Source: Priapulus caudatus (lineage: Eukaryota > Priapulida > Priapulimorpha > Priapulimorphida > Priapulidae). From it: 20,721 nucleotides of DNA. This document shows, piece by piece, positions 1 through 12,300 of the stretch. Location: the NCBI RefSeq assembly GCF_000485595.1, contig NW_014577477.1, positions 458,922 to 479,642 on the forward strand. Reading direction: 5' to 3'. Position numbers and translations under genes: made by a program. A model generated the notes under the pieces. That model worked only from the letters and a program-made list of their open reading frames with translations, had not been told where the DNA came from and searched no databases. Numbering within the stretch: position 1 is the stretch's first letter; every line of letters begins with the position of its first letter.

Positions 1-107
1 ATCCATTAATCTCTCATATCTTTAGTAAATTCAGACACACAGAGTAGTTAGGGTTCCGTGCCGTGGGAGCGGCTGGCGGCCACCGCGGTGTCTGTTGTCT
101 GCCTTAC

Positions 108-195
108 CGCCACGACTTCTCCGTGTATGCCTCAGTCCGCTGCCACACATGTTCAGCGACGGCTAGCACCCCCGTATCATGCAGCACTGCCCGTC
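108..195 (-). CDS. TMEM214: TMEM214 exon 13 (last exon in window)
   Basis: Starts phase 1 at GGTCCAG|GACGGG and ends phase 2 at TGGCG|GTAAGG. Product RAVLHDTGVLAVAEHVWQRT then EAYTEKSW. An acceptor seven bases earlier (GTTGCAG|GGTCC) would put a stop in frame after exon 12's phase, so the later AG is preferred. The match to the family here is weak (lumenal helical region after the first membrane segment); position, phase and GC content support it. The next exon must lie left of the window. Confidence 0.65.
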
Positions 196-265
196 CTGGA
201 CCCTGCAACCACACAATAAACAACAAAACAATAACATTAATAATAATAACAATAACAGCAGCAAC

Positions 266-305
<40 letters not shown>

Positions 306-3300
306 TAAGAAGAAAAAGAATAGAAGAAGAAGAAGTAGAAGAAGAAGAAGAATGTGCAGCAAATCGTGCCACTTCATAACAATTCCATAACATAGAACAC
401 TGTATGTCTTTCTCAATTAACGAATGAGAATTCAGTATTTGTCAAAATATTATTAGACAACAGCATAGGAACCTGGTGTAAGATAAGTGTGTGAAAAGAT
501 AGCTCACATTCCACATGACCACAGCTTAACTAACTATACGATATATTTTGTCATATTTGTCAACAAATCAACAGAGTAACTATATGAGATACTACACTCA
601 ACTCTCCAAAACTTTCAATGCCTTCAAAACTTAATCTCACCTTAAACCGGACGATTTTTAAGTCTCAACACTATCCAAGACTGATGAAAGATATGCCTAG
701 AATAGGCCCTATAAACTGAACTTCACAGTAAACTTAACTAAATGGATGGTCCCGGAGGGTGGTCAATATTGGGAGAGTTGACTTTATATACTATAGTCTG
801 TAGCGTACAGCAATAACTATATACTCATACAGTGAAACGTGAGTTGCTTCCTCAACCATTTGTGTGATACCAGTGATTCATAAACTCGCGATAAATATAA
901 CATCAGTAGTACATTTGTGAGAGAATAGATGATTCTTTATAACATACTACACAATATATAGATACAGTGGACCCACGAGATACGAACGGCTCGACATACG
1001 AACGACCTCTCGTTGAACGTAATGTATTCGACAAACGAATAAAATTCAACATACGAATGTCTTACGAATCACCAATCATGTGCATAGGCCTAGCGCATGC
1101 TCTTTCGGTCAGAGTCAGTTTAAGTACGCGACTCATTGATGTGGTTGTGCTCTTATGATTGCACTTGCTGTACGTAAATTGCTGGTACGTCCTATATAAG
1201 GTTCGAGATGAGAATTTTTCGTGACTGTTGGAACAAATTAAATTCATATCTCGGGGGTCCACTGTATACGTAGAACTATATACTTCCTATTGCTTCTGTA
1301 AAATGCTCTTGGTCTAAACGCAAACAGTGGTAGAGCCTCATATTCCCTCTCACCTTCCATGGTCTTCAGGCATGGATGGGATCTAACTAGTAACATAGGT
1401 GGTGCCGTCACCCACCACATATTCCCTCACACCTTCCACGGTCTTCAGGCATGGATGGGATCTAACTAGTAACATAGGTGGTGCCGTCACCACCACATAT
1501 TCCTCACACCTTCCACGGTCTTCAGGCATGGATGGGATCTAACTAGTAACATAGATGATGCCGTCACCCACCACATATTCCTCACACCTTCCACGGTCTT
1601 CAGCATGGATGGATCTAACTAGTAACATAGGTGGTGCCGTCACCCACCACATATTCCTCACACCTTCCATGGTCTTCAGGCATGGTGGGATCTAACTAGT
1701 AACATAGGTGGTGCCGTCACCCACCACATATTCCCTCACACCTTCCATTGGTCTTCAGGCATGGATGGGATCTAACTAGTAACATAGGTGGTGCCGTCAC
1801 CCACCACATATTCCCTCACACCTTCCACGGTCTTCAGGCATGGATGGGATCTAACTAGTAACATAGATGGTGCCGTCACCCACCACATATTCCCTCACAC
1901 CTCCACGTCTTCAGGCATGGATGGGATCTAACTAGTAACATAGATGATGCCGTCACCCACCAGATATTCCCTCACACCTTCCACGGGTCTTCAGGCACGG
2001 ATGGGATCTAACTAGTAACATTAGGTTGGTCCGTCACCCACCACATATTCCCTCACACCTTCCACAGTCTTCAGGCATGGATGGGATCTAACTAGTATGG
2101 TGCTGTCCCTCACCTTTGAAGCCGGAGTGTTGGTGCACGTCTATACGATAACGCCGCCCAGTGCAGCGAGGACGAGCAGCCAGCAAGAACTTGGGAACTT
2201 CCACCCGGACATCTTCGCCATCAGCTCCTACAACAAGCAATCAGAAGCAATGTCGGTGATGAGCCACAGCCACAGCACAGCTCACCCTACATAGAGTAAG
2301 GATATGTAGACATGAGACAGAGGCAATGTCGCAGCAACAGCTCACCCTCCATAGAGTAAGGATATGTAGACTGTAGACATGAGACAGAAGCAATGTCGCA
2401 GCAACAGCTCACCCTACATAGAGTAAGGATATGTAGACTGTAGACATGAGACAGAAGCAATGTCGCAGCAACAGCTCACCCTACATAGAGCAAGGATATG
2501 AGACTGTAGACATGAGACAGAAGCAATGTCGCAGCAACAGCTCACCCTACATAGAGTAAGGATATGTAGACTGTAGACATGAGACAGAAGCAATGTCGCA
2601 GCAACAGCTCACCCTACATAGAGTAAGGATATGTAGACTGTAGACATGAGACAGAAGCAATGTCGCAGCAACAGCTCACCCTACATAGAGCAAGGATATG
2701 TAGACATGAGACAGAAGCAATGTCACAGCAACAGCTCACCCTACATAGAGTAAGGATATGTAGACTGAACAGAAGCAATGTCACAGCAACAGCTCACCCT
2801 ACATAGAGTAAGGATATGTAGACATGAGACAGAAGCAATGTCCCAGCAAGCAGCTCACCCTACATAGAGCAAGGATATGTAGACATGAGACAGAAGCAAT
2901 GTCACAGCAACAGCTCACCCTACATAGAGCAAGGATATGTAGACATGAGACACGAGAGCACACATTCTGTTCAACATGTGACAGGTTTTATATACTGTGG
3001 AGCTGCAACTGGTGGCTCAAATGTGAGATGAAGTTATCTGCAGGCCAAACTCAGGGGAACAGGTCTCAGCAAATGCAAAAACTAGAGTGTTGAAACACAT
3101 ACCGGCACTTGGCTTTCAACTGGGAAAAGCGAATGAGGTAGACTTTTTGATAGAATGGAATTTTTATTTTTATTTTTTAGTTTTAAATTTAGATACCAGG
3201 GAAACGTAAAATTATTCTATATGACTGCAAGTAAATTAGCAAACTTAAAACCTATATCTAACTAGAGTCAAACAAGCCTAACAGAATGCAGTTGGAATGT

Positions 3301-6300
3301 ACTATGGACACGGAATGCATTTAAATATAATAAAACAGCATACAAGCATATAAACCTGAAAGCAAACTTTTGTGCAGCTAACACTAAAACGTATTTTAAA
3401 CTTTCTACTAATATTAACGTTCACCCTTTTATTCTCGGTTATTTCTACAATACTTACAGTAACCTACGAGTTAAATGTGTGACAGTGACAGCAGTAAGAG
3501 CGGCTACAAAGTGCGACTCCATGACTGCTTAGTCAGCCGCTGACATCCTGTGGGCGTTACCAAACTGATACCTACTCTGATAAGTTGCACAAGGCGTACT
3601 GGCCGGGGGGGCGGCATATACATTCACATACACACATGCACGGGTCAGCACAATGAGGAAACGGTAGAGCGGCGTCCCTACTCTGCTTTCACTACCCTGT
3701 CTTCTCCTCTCATGTTCTCTACTTATTGTCTCTCCCCCTCTTCCCCGTTCTAACCTGCCTCCTTCTATTTTCCTTCTTATCCATATCCATATCAGCTGTG
3801 ACAAAAAGAAACCGTGACAAGAATGACAGGTGTGGTTAGGTAAACAAGTGAGTAAACAAGTGATATAGAATGACAGTAAGACCAAGTGCACAGGTGTGAG
3901 TTCAACAATCATGGAAAAAACGACAGGTACAATTATTAGGGACAGTGATTTTCTGTTTCAAAAAATTTCCTTTTCTGTTTGGGGGAAATCATGAATTCCA
4001 TTTCGAAGTAAAGAAAATATGGAAATTCCGTTTTGCCATAGAGATTGTACCAGTTGAACACACCAAAAATGCAAAATTCCATTTACATATATTTGCATGG
4101 AAATATTTTTTTGGTAGCACCGAAACACAGGGCTACCAAAAGTCGTAATTGTAAGTCATTTCGCTCTGAAACTTGTCTGAATGTAAACCATATCATTACC
4201 AATGCTATTGTCGACGGTTTTGTGTGTGATTTTATTGAAATTTCCATGTTGTAATATGTTCAAATTACGTTTTCCGCATTTTTCTGTTTGAAAACATCTT
4301 TTTCCATTTCAATGGCCATTTCCGTGTTTTCCGTCCGTTTCCCGCGATCGCGGAAAATCACTATCCCTAAATTAAGTGCACATGCGTAACAATACTTGTG
4401 TGAAGAGAGGAAGGAGTCTAGTTATGAGTGTAGCAGTTGTGACTAGAATCATAGGTGTGACTGAATGAACAGCAAATACCACAACAACTGTGACAGAATA
4501 ACAGCCGTGAACAGGTAAAATATGTACTAATGTGACAATGGTGGCAAGAATGACAATTGTCGCTAAAACTAAAGGAGAAATGACTACAACAACTGTCACT
4601 AAAATGACAAATGTCACCGAGACACGCAACTGCACGGGAGACCAGGTAAACGTGACAGGTGTGTTAAAGGCATAATAGGCCATCGATTATGCAATTTTAA
4701 CGAATGCTAGAGTAACTGGCACCTTGTGTAGTTAATAAGTACATTACCTTATAGCAACGCATATTAGTTGTCCAATAAATGTCTAATTGAAATCAGCAGT
4801 CCACGAAATCAGTTGACTGACTTGTTTACAGTTTCGAAACCGCATAATTCGAAACGGGTGTGATACAGATTTATAGTCCACCGGACATTTTCGCACGCAT
4901 GCAAAAACGCACGCACGCATGCATTTTCGCTCGGCCGTACGCAATGCTAGCGATAGTACAGTACCGTAACTGTATATACGTAACAGTAGCTCTGATTGTA
5001 ATGAACGTGGAATCCACGCTACGAATCACGGACGCTCGTGATAATGAAGTAGGCGTGTTTGGGGCCACAACGCTATGGGAGGATCGCGGACTAACCAAGG
5101 CCACAGACTAAACATGGAAAGCAGACGGCACTACGCGTATTTACGTATATTGGTCAAACGAATACACCTGTGTCTGAAATTGAAGACATGTGGGTACTTG
5201 TGCCTCAATACCAAGAATACACCCAGAGATACATTCTACTAGCTCATTAGTCATATATAAACATCCCGGGACAAACAATTCTCTGCTAAACACCCGTAGC
5301 AACATATGACGTTGCCTAACCGAATTCGAGGCTATTTTGCTTGGCAACCAATTTAGCGTTGGCACCAGATTTAATTGAAATCCGTAAATCTGGTTAATTA
5401 CTAAGAAATGTCCCTTCTGTAGTTAATAAGTACATTACCTTATAGTCAAACGCGTATTAGTTTGTCCAATATCACTGCTGCATGCCAGTTACTGTAGCAT
5501 TCGTCAACTTTGTATAATCAATGGGCCTATTATGCCTTTAACAAGCATGGCCCAGCAGCACTCACCTTGCAAGTGCGCACGCACTCGTCATGACCCTCTG
5601 GTCGGCGGCCGCCTGGCTGCGCGGCGGCGGTGGCCAGGTCGTCGTTGGTTACCATGAAGCTGCGCACGGTGTCACGCAGCTGCTTCACATCAATCTTCAG
5701 CATGCTCCACACGGCGAGCAGGTGGTCCATGAGGATGCTGAAACACAAGTGCGCGCTGACGCTAGGTGGCGCTGACGCTAGGTGGCGCCACTACCAACGC
5801 GAGGGCAGGGAGCGCCGCCGACAACGTTGGGAAACACATGGCGAGATGAATATATTTAGAGCGATACTAGGGGGCGCCACCAGCAACACGAGGGCAGGGA
5901 GCGCCGCCGACAACGTTGGGAAACACATGGCGAGATGAATATATTTAGAGCGATGCTAGGGAGCGCCACCAGCAACACGAGGGTAGGGAGCGCCGCCGAC
6001 AACGTTGGGAAACACATGGCGAGATGAATATATTTAGAGCGATGCTAGAGAGCGCCACTAATAATGTGGGAAAGGACAGAGTGTCAGATGCCTCTTTGGC
6101 AGTATGAGGCATTGATGATGACAATGTCCATATAGTTGAACAGGAACAGAGTGATGCTCAGGTCAGTAACACTACACTACTATACAGTGATCGTGGAACG
6201 AAAAAGAAAGAAAAAGGAAAAAGAATTTAATGCATGCTCCTCATTTAGGGGTCGTTCACAATAATCAACATTTTCACAAGCGTACAAACCGTACGCTGGG

Positions 6301-9300
6301 GGGGGGAGGGGTCAATGCCCGCCGTAAGCTTTCAGCATTTCCGAAAAATGTCGATCCATTTCCCGCACCGTGTGCATCTTCACGCCGCGACGCGCCGAGC
6401 CCCGGCTTAATAAAATATTATTTATTATAAACAATATTTAATAATTTTGATCTCTTTCCACTTGTTTGTGCCAGAAAATCTCATTCTTTATATCAAGATT
6501 TCGTTATATCCGCGCTTGCAATAACAGGGTTTACATGTAATTCATATACATGTATCTCTATGTAGAATAGTGTGAAAAAAAATCAACATTTTTCTTCGTA
6601 TACTTTTAGGGGGAAAGGGGGGGGGTCTCAAAAAAGCGTACGGTTTGTACGCTTGTGAAAATGTTGATAATTGTGAACAACCCCTTAAAGCTAATATTAT
6701 ACACTATCTTCAAAAAACCTTTGCTGACTATATATGTAAAACAAAAGAAAGCAAAGTCTAAAAGATCCCTGAACAAATGCCATCCATGATAAACTTCATA
6801 CCTAGACTGGCGTAGGTGTTTCTCATACATCTGTCTCCAGGGGCTATAGCAATGGTTGTCTTTTGTCAAGCACGTAGCAAGACAAGCAAGCAGCTAGAAA
6901 ATAGAGAAATCTGTTTTGTCACGACCAAAGGGGAAATTTAGTCCTCCCCGTGAAATCCAAGAGGGAGATTACCTGGCCACGTGCACATGCCCTCCAATCC
7001 CTCTCGTTAATACCTCGTTTTAAAAACCGAGACGGAATTTTGTAGCATCCAAGATGAACATTGTTTTAACCGAGTGATAAATGAACTATCAGGCATCTTC
7101 ACGCATGCGAGTTTGTCAGTTGTCCCGCCTGCCGTTCACGCGGCAGATCGAACACCTTGCGCGTTCGCGAACACGAGCGGGAGAGGAAGCGAGTCGACAC
7201 GGACGATAAATACCTCCTCCTTCAGTGGCGTGGGGCAGGTCGGGGTGAGCCTCGACATGAGTGATGGGAAGAAGCCACTCAGCTTCGTGCATTCTCCAAA
7301 CGCGAGCGTCTGCAGCAGAAAACCAGAGCGAGACGTGTTACCAGAGTTCTCCAAGCTTTTTCATTATAGCATGGGGGTGCTGCCTTTACAGTCCTAGTTG
7401 CAAATCGCCGAAGGCGGTTTGCGTGCTAGGAGGGTCCAGGGGCTATGATGTTTAGCATGGCGGCTATAATATTTAGAGTGGCGGGTGCATTTTAGGATGG
7501 CGGGGCTCAACGATAGCCTGGCGGGCCGCCAGGCTATAAGTGCTCTTGGAGAACCCTGGTTACGTATTTCACGCTACACTTACAGCCGTTTACAATCACA
7601 CTCACAGCTGCCTACCCTCACAGTTGTGGTTTTTACAGGTATACCTAATCTTGTAAAGTTACATTTACAACCGTTTACACTTACAGATATGGTAATTTAC
7701 ATATGTATACTTGATTACACTTACAGTTACAGTCATTTACAACTAGGGTTACACTCACTGTGTTTCACATTTACAGGTACATTCGTTTGCAGTTAGCCAC
7801 AGTTGTTTCGCATTAACAGTTACAGTAGTTAGGCATTTAGAGCAACATAGGTTTACAGAGAGTTGCAGCTACAGCTGTTTCTTGTTGACATAAGGCATTA
7901 GGTATGTTTACATGGCATTTCCAGCTAGGTGAAGTTTTCCACCTCACATCACCCTGGATCCTAGCCACATGTATGCCAATACAGAGCAGGCAAGTGGCAG
8001 TGGGTGATGCAACGCCGTGCACACACATACCTGACTTCCGCATATGTCGACCATGGAGCAAACACGAATGTTTGCCGATTCAGCAAAGCGGGATGTAACG
8101 TTTTATGCAACTTTCACGAAATTCACGATTTTTGAAATCATTGTCAATTATCAATAACCTCACATGGGAAGCAATAACGGAAGAAACAAAAACAGCAGCA
8201 CGACCACCAACAACAAAAACACGTATATGACAACAACAACAACGCACTAACAATGGCAGCAGCAGCAGCAGCGGCACCAGCAGTAGCTGCAGCATCAACA
8301 TCAGCATCAGCAGCAGCAACAGCACCACCACCACCACCACCAGCAGCAGCAGCAGCATCAGCATCAGCAACAGCACCACCACCACCACCACCACCAGCAG
8401 CAGCAGCAGCAGCAGCAGCGGCAGAGCTGCATGCATAACAAGTAAACATGTACGCTGGGATGGCACATTAACACCCCGATCTACCCAATTATCGCCAGCG
8501 CCACCTGCCAGCATCATCCTCACCTTGATCTTGGGGTAGAGTTTCAGCATGCGCTTCTGTAAGGCATGCGAGAGGCTCGAGTTCGACGCATAGACAATGT
8601 CAAGGATCTGAAAGAACTCACGCATGCCCACCACACCGTACGCTGACTGTAGGTTGTCATGGCAACTGAAACGACATAGAAGAAGATGCTCAGCTGTCAC
8701 GGGCTCGTCTTTTCACTCTCAGAAATCTATCTCGCATAATCTTCCAAAGAACAGCATACTTGGTTCATATATTTTGACAGAACTACACACGAGCTACATC
8801 GAAAAAACTTAAGAAGAAATGTCATAATTAGGATATCTTAATCTAATAATTATTTATATATATGTCATAAGGTCACCAGGACCTACGCGTGGATAGCCAA
8901 GAGTCCCAATGCACTCCATGGTCTCACTCATTCATCTAGTCTCATCAGTTTTCGCTACAGGTTTCTAAGCAAGTACCGATAGCATCATTCCGCCTCACTA
9001 AATTATGCATTTATTTTGTTATTTATTATTTGTTATTTGTTGTTGTTATTTTGCATTGTTTATTTACTGCGCATTTGTTTCGGCTGATCAGTGATCCGGA
9101 TCACAAATTCCTGAACCTGCTTGCGAGGTAGATTGGCAGGGGATCCAATATGGCGGTGTGCGATCCAGCCAATCAAAGCTTGTTGTTTATTATGAACCAT
9201 CCCGTGGTAGGTCACAGCGAAACGTGAATCGTCGAAAATGAGTTTGCGTTTGTATAGGGCAATCTGGATCAACTGATCCTGATCAGACGGTTTCGTTCCA

Positions 9301-12300
9301 AACAAACGCGCGCCCATAGTCATGTTTAATCAGGGACCTTCGGTCACTGCACAGCGTGATTCTCCCCTGAAACCAGGTATGACCTATAGGCTCATCACGT
9401 TCCCTCACCTGAATAAGCTTTCCAGGTTGCTCACGACATAACCGGACATACTCCGAACGCCTAACAATGGTAGCATGACATCCAACCAGACTGCAAAGGT
9501 AGATGATATTATTGATGTACACGTATCTGAATGAATGCTATTTCTATCTTTGCAGATAAAAGTGGTCATTGTTAAATAAACAAGTGACAAATTGACAAAC
9601 AAGTTCTTATTTATGTCCACGGTTATTTTCTGTATGAGAATATCTATACGAGATATATATATTAATATCATTTAAAAAATCAAACACAACATAAGACGAA
9701 TCGCGAGGTGTTTTGCAGTAGAAAAACATCGCTACGACCAAAGATCACGTACGAGAGCAACGTTCAATGAGAGGTGCAGGTTAACCATTCCGATAATCAC
9801 GTATACGAGAACACACGGATAAAACCAAGTACCTCTCAGACCCGTCCCAAGGTTCTTAACGCCTGCCTGCGACAGCGCCCACAAAATCAGCGCACAGCGT
9901 ATCGGGTGACTCTGATTCGACTTCAGCATGTCATTGTACTACAAACACGCAGTGGTAAAATCTCATTAATACATGCACCTGCACAGAACTATAATTATGC
10001 TAGCAATTTTCACATGGTTTGATAATGGATGGTTTGATAATGGATGTACAATGAAACGTGTTTCCTTGGTAACCTCAATAGAACAGCCACTAGTATAAAA
10101 TAGACACTTTTGGAGATTCGCTCTGGTTGTAGTTATACAGTGATCAACCTCTAATGTACCACAGACACCTGCAGATAAATGACATGTCTGGTGCTTCCCT
10201 TCAATAATCCTCATAATATGGGTTTGACCAAAGATTATAAATATATCACGGTGAAGACTTTTCCATGCTGCAACATATTATACCTTGCTGATGTCATCAG
10301 TGACAATCTGGGGGTTCGCGTGAAGTAGAGACTGGATGCATACACGGTAGCCATAGGTCGACAAACCTGCAGCCAAAAAAAACCTCCAGCACACACGTAT
10401 TACACACTTATATTGCTTCTAAGACATACATATTTGACTAGCATGTAGATACACCAGTGTACACAAGCACGTGTGTGTGCATGCAGCCCTAAGACACTAA
10501 CTACTTCCATTATTACTGAAAAGTAATAACCACGGTACTTTTGCCACTTCCGCTAACAACGACACTGCCTACGACATTGCCAGTACGTTCAGCACTCATG
10601 TTAACACTTGCGGGGCAACATGCGGCTCTCTCTCTCCCTCGCGCGCTCTCTCTCTCTCTCTCTCTCTCTCTTTCGCGCACTCTCTCTCTCTCGCTCTCTC
10701 TCTCTCTCCATCTCCCTCTCTCTCTCTCTCTCCTCCCTCCCTCCCTCCCTCTCCCTCCCTCTCCCTCTCTCTCTCGCACCTTTGCTGGAGTCGGTGATCG
10801 TAGAGCGCACACAGTGTTCGAGGAACAGTTGTTGAACGCTGGCTCCTGACTTCCTCATCGTAGTCAGCATCAGCTTCTGAACGACCTTCGGCAGCTTACA
10901 CAGCGGGTAGTCTGCAACAAGAAAACCAACGTGGCAACCATTAAATTGACTATGTCACAAATTTTCTATAGTGTATATTTGTAAAAAAAATTGGTGTTCC
11001 AATTTTTTTACATGAAAAGTAAGTACTAACGAGACTAAATGTATCATCAAATTCTTACCCGATAAGATTGTTTTTCAACAAGTTAAAAATCCAAAAAAAC
11101 CTGGGCAATTTGATATATTTATCATGACATTAAATGCTTGCTATGGGCTATGTATGAGTCATGAGTGTTTGTTAACATTGAACAGAATAGTAAAATAACA
11201 AGTATAATGCAGCAATTTAATAATAAAAAGTTAACTGGATCACTTACATTTTGTGAAAAAGTCGACATGATTTTTTTACTTTTACATACTTTTCATACTA
11301 TTTACAGTGACATAATCACTTTAATTGCGTTTTTCCGAAGTTCATGCCCCGAAAGCCTGGTGATCATACTCAGACTTCTAAATGGGACAGTGCAGCAGAG
11401 TTGTGTCTAAAACAGTCTATTACCTCGTGGCATCATTTTCGTTTATTATTGTTTGTTTATTTAGTGAAGCACTTATAGAGTTTAAAAAAATCGTTATGAG
11501 AAAGGCGTATTTACTTGTTTAGTCTTTGTTCCCATGGGGTACATATGGCCTGTACTTCTTTTCAGTACGGGGTTTGTGTTCATTCGTTTTTTTATGCGGT
11601 CAAGGAGTTGGCCCCCAACAACAAAGAAAACTGCAGCCACAGACATGGGTGATTTAACATTCACCATAAAACGTGTCGAACAGAGACAGGTGGGCTACCA
11701 AGGGTCAGTAAACCTACCAACAGGCTGACCAGTGAATAGTGGGTCCTTCTCAGGAACGTGAAGCTCCAGGTTGAGATACGAAGCCAGGTCCTTCAACCAT
11801 ATTGTCGGGTTGTCTGGAAACTTGGTCTGGTCCATGTTCAGAAATTTCTCCAGGCTCTTGGAGCTGAGCTATATTTAACATCAAGCATGTGCAGTAAGTA
11901 ATTTTCATTGTGCTCTAATCCCTGTCAATCTCAAAGCAGCCATTTATATAAGGCCAACATGGCAACGAGGCGACACCACAGACATGCCAAGGTAACCCTA
12001 CAAAAAGTACCAAGGTAGTACTGTACATATATTCTCGTTTGTGAACCAATTACTAGGGCAATTCCCTAGCATCGCTGTAATGTCTTGAAAAGAGTCTCTG
12101 GAATAAAGTTCCGGATTTTAACCATTTAAATTTAATTGAAATTAAATGAGTCTCCTTTCAGGCAGAGCACCTCTTTGGCAACTTCCTCCAGAGTGCGGCC
12201 ACCGCCTTCCTTGTGATCCTTCTGCACGTGGGGCTTCTTCTTCTTCTGCTGTGATGGTGATTGTTGCTTGCCCGCGATGCCATTCTTGTGTTCCTGCGAT

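Noticed and set aside
967-1262. Two opposed frames both starting MDPRD
   Set aside because: Both arise from the inverted termini of the 300-bp MITE.
1339-2951. Possible CRISPR array (regular repeats)
   Set aside because: Units are contiguous 59-79-bp tandem repeats with no spacers, in a eukaryotic intron.
6606-6869. 87-codon minus-strand frame
   Set aside because: Only the first 24 residues or so overlap exon 10; the rest is read-through into intron and MITE sequence.
8080-8449. Long Leu/Val- and Ala/Gly-rich frames
   Set aside because: Products of the AGC/CAC microsatellite in intron 8; only the exon 8 part (8524-8665) is real coding sequence.
10513-10870. Open frames rich in Ser-Leu or Arg-Glu
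   Set aside because: CT microsatellite; the only coding part is exon 4 at 10780-10911.
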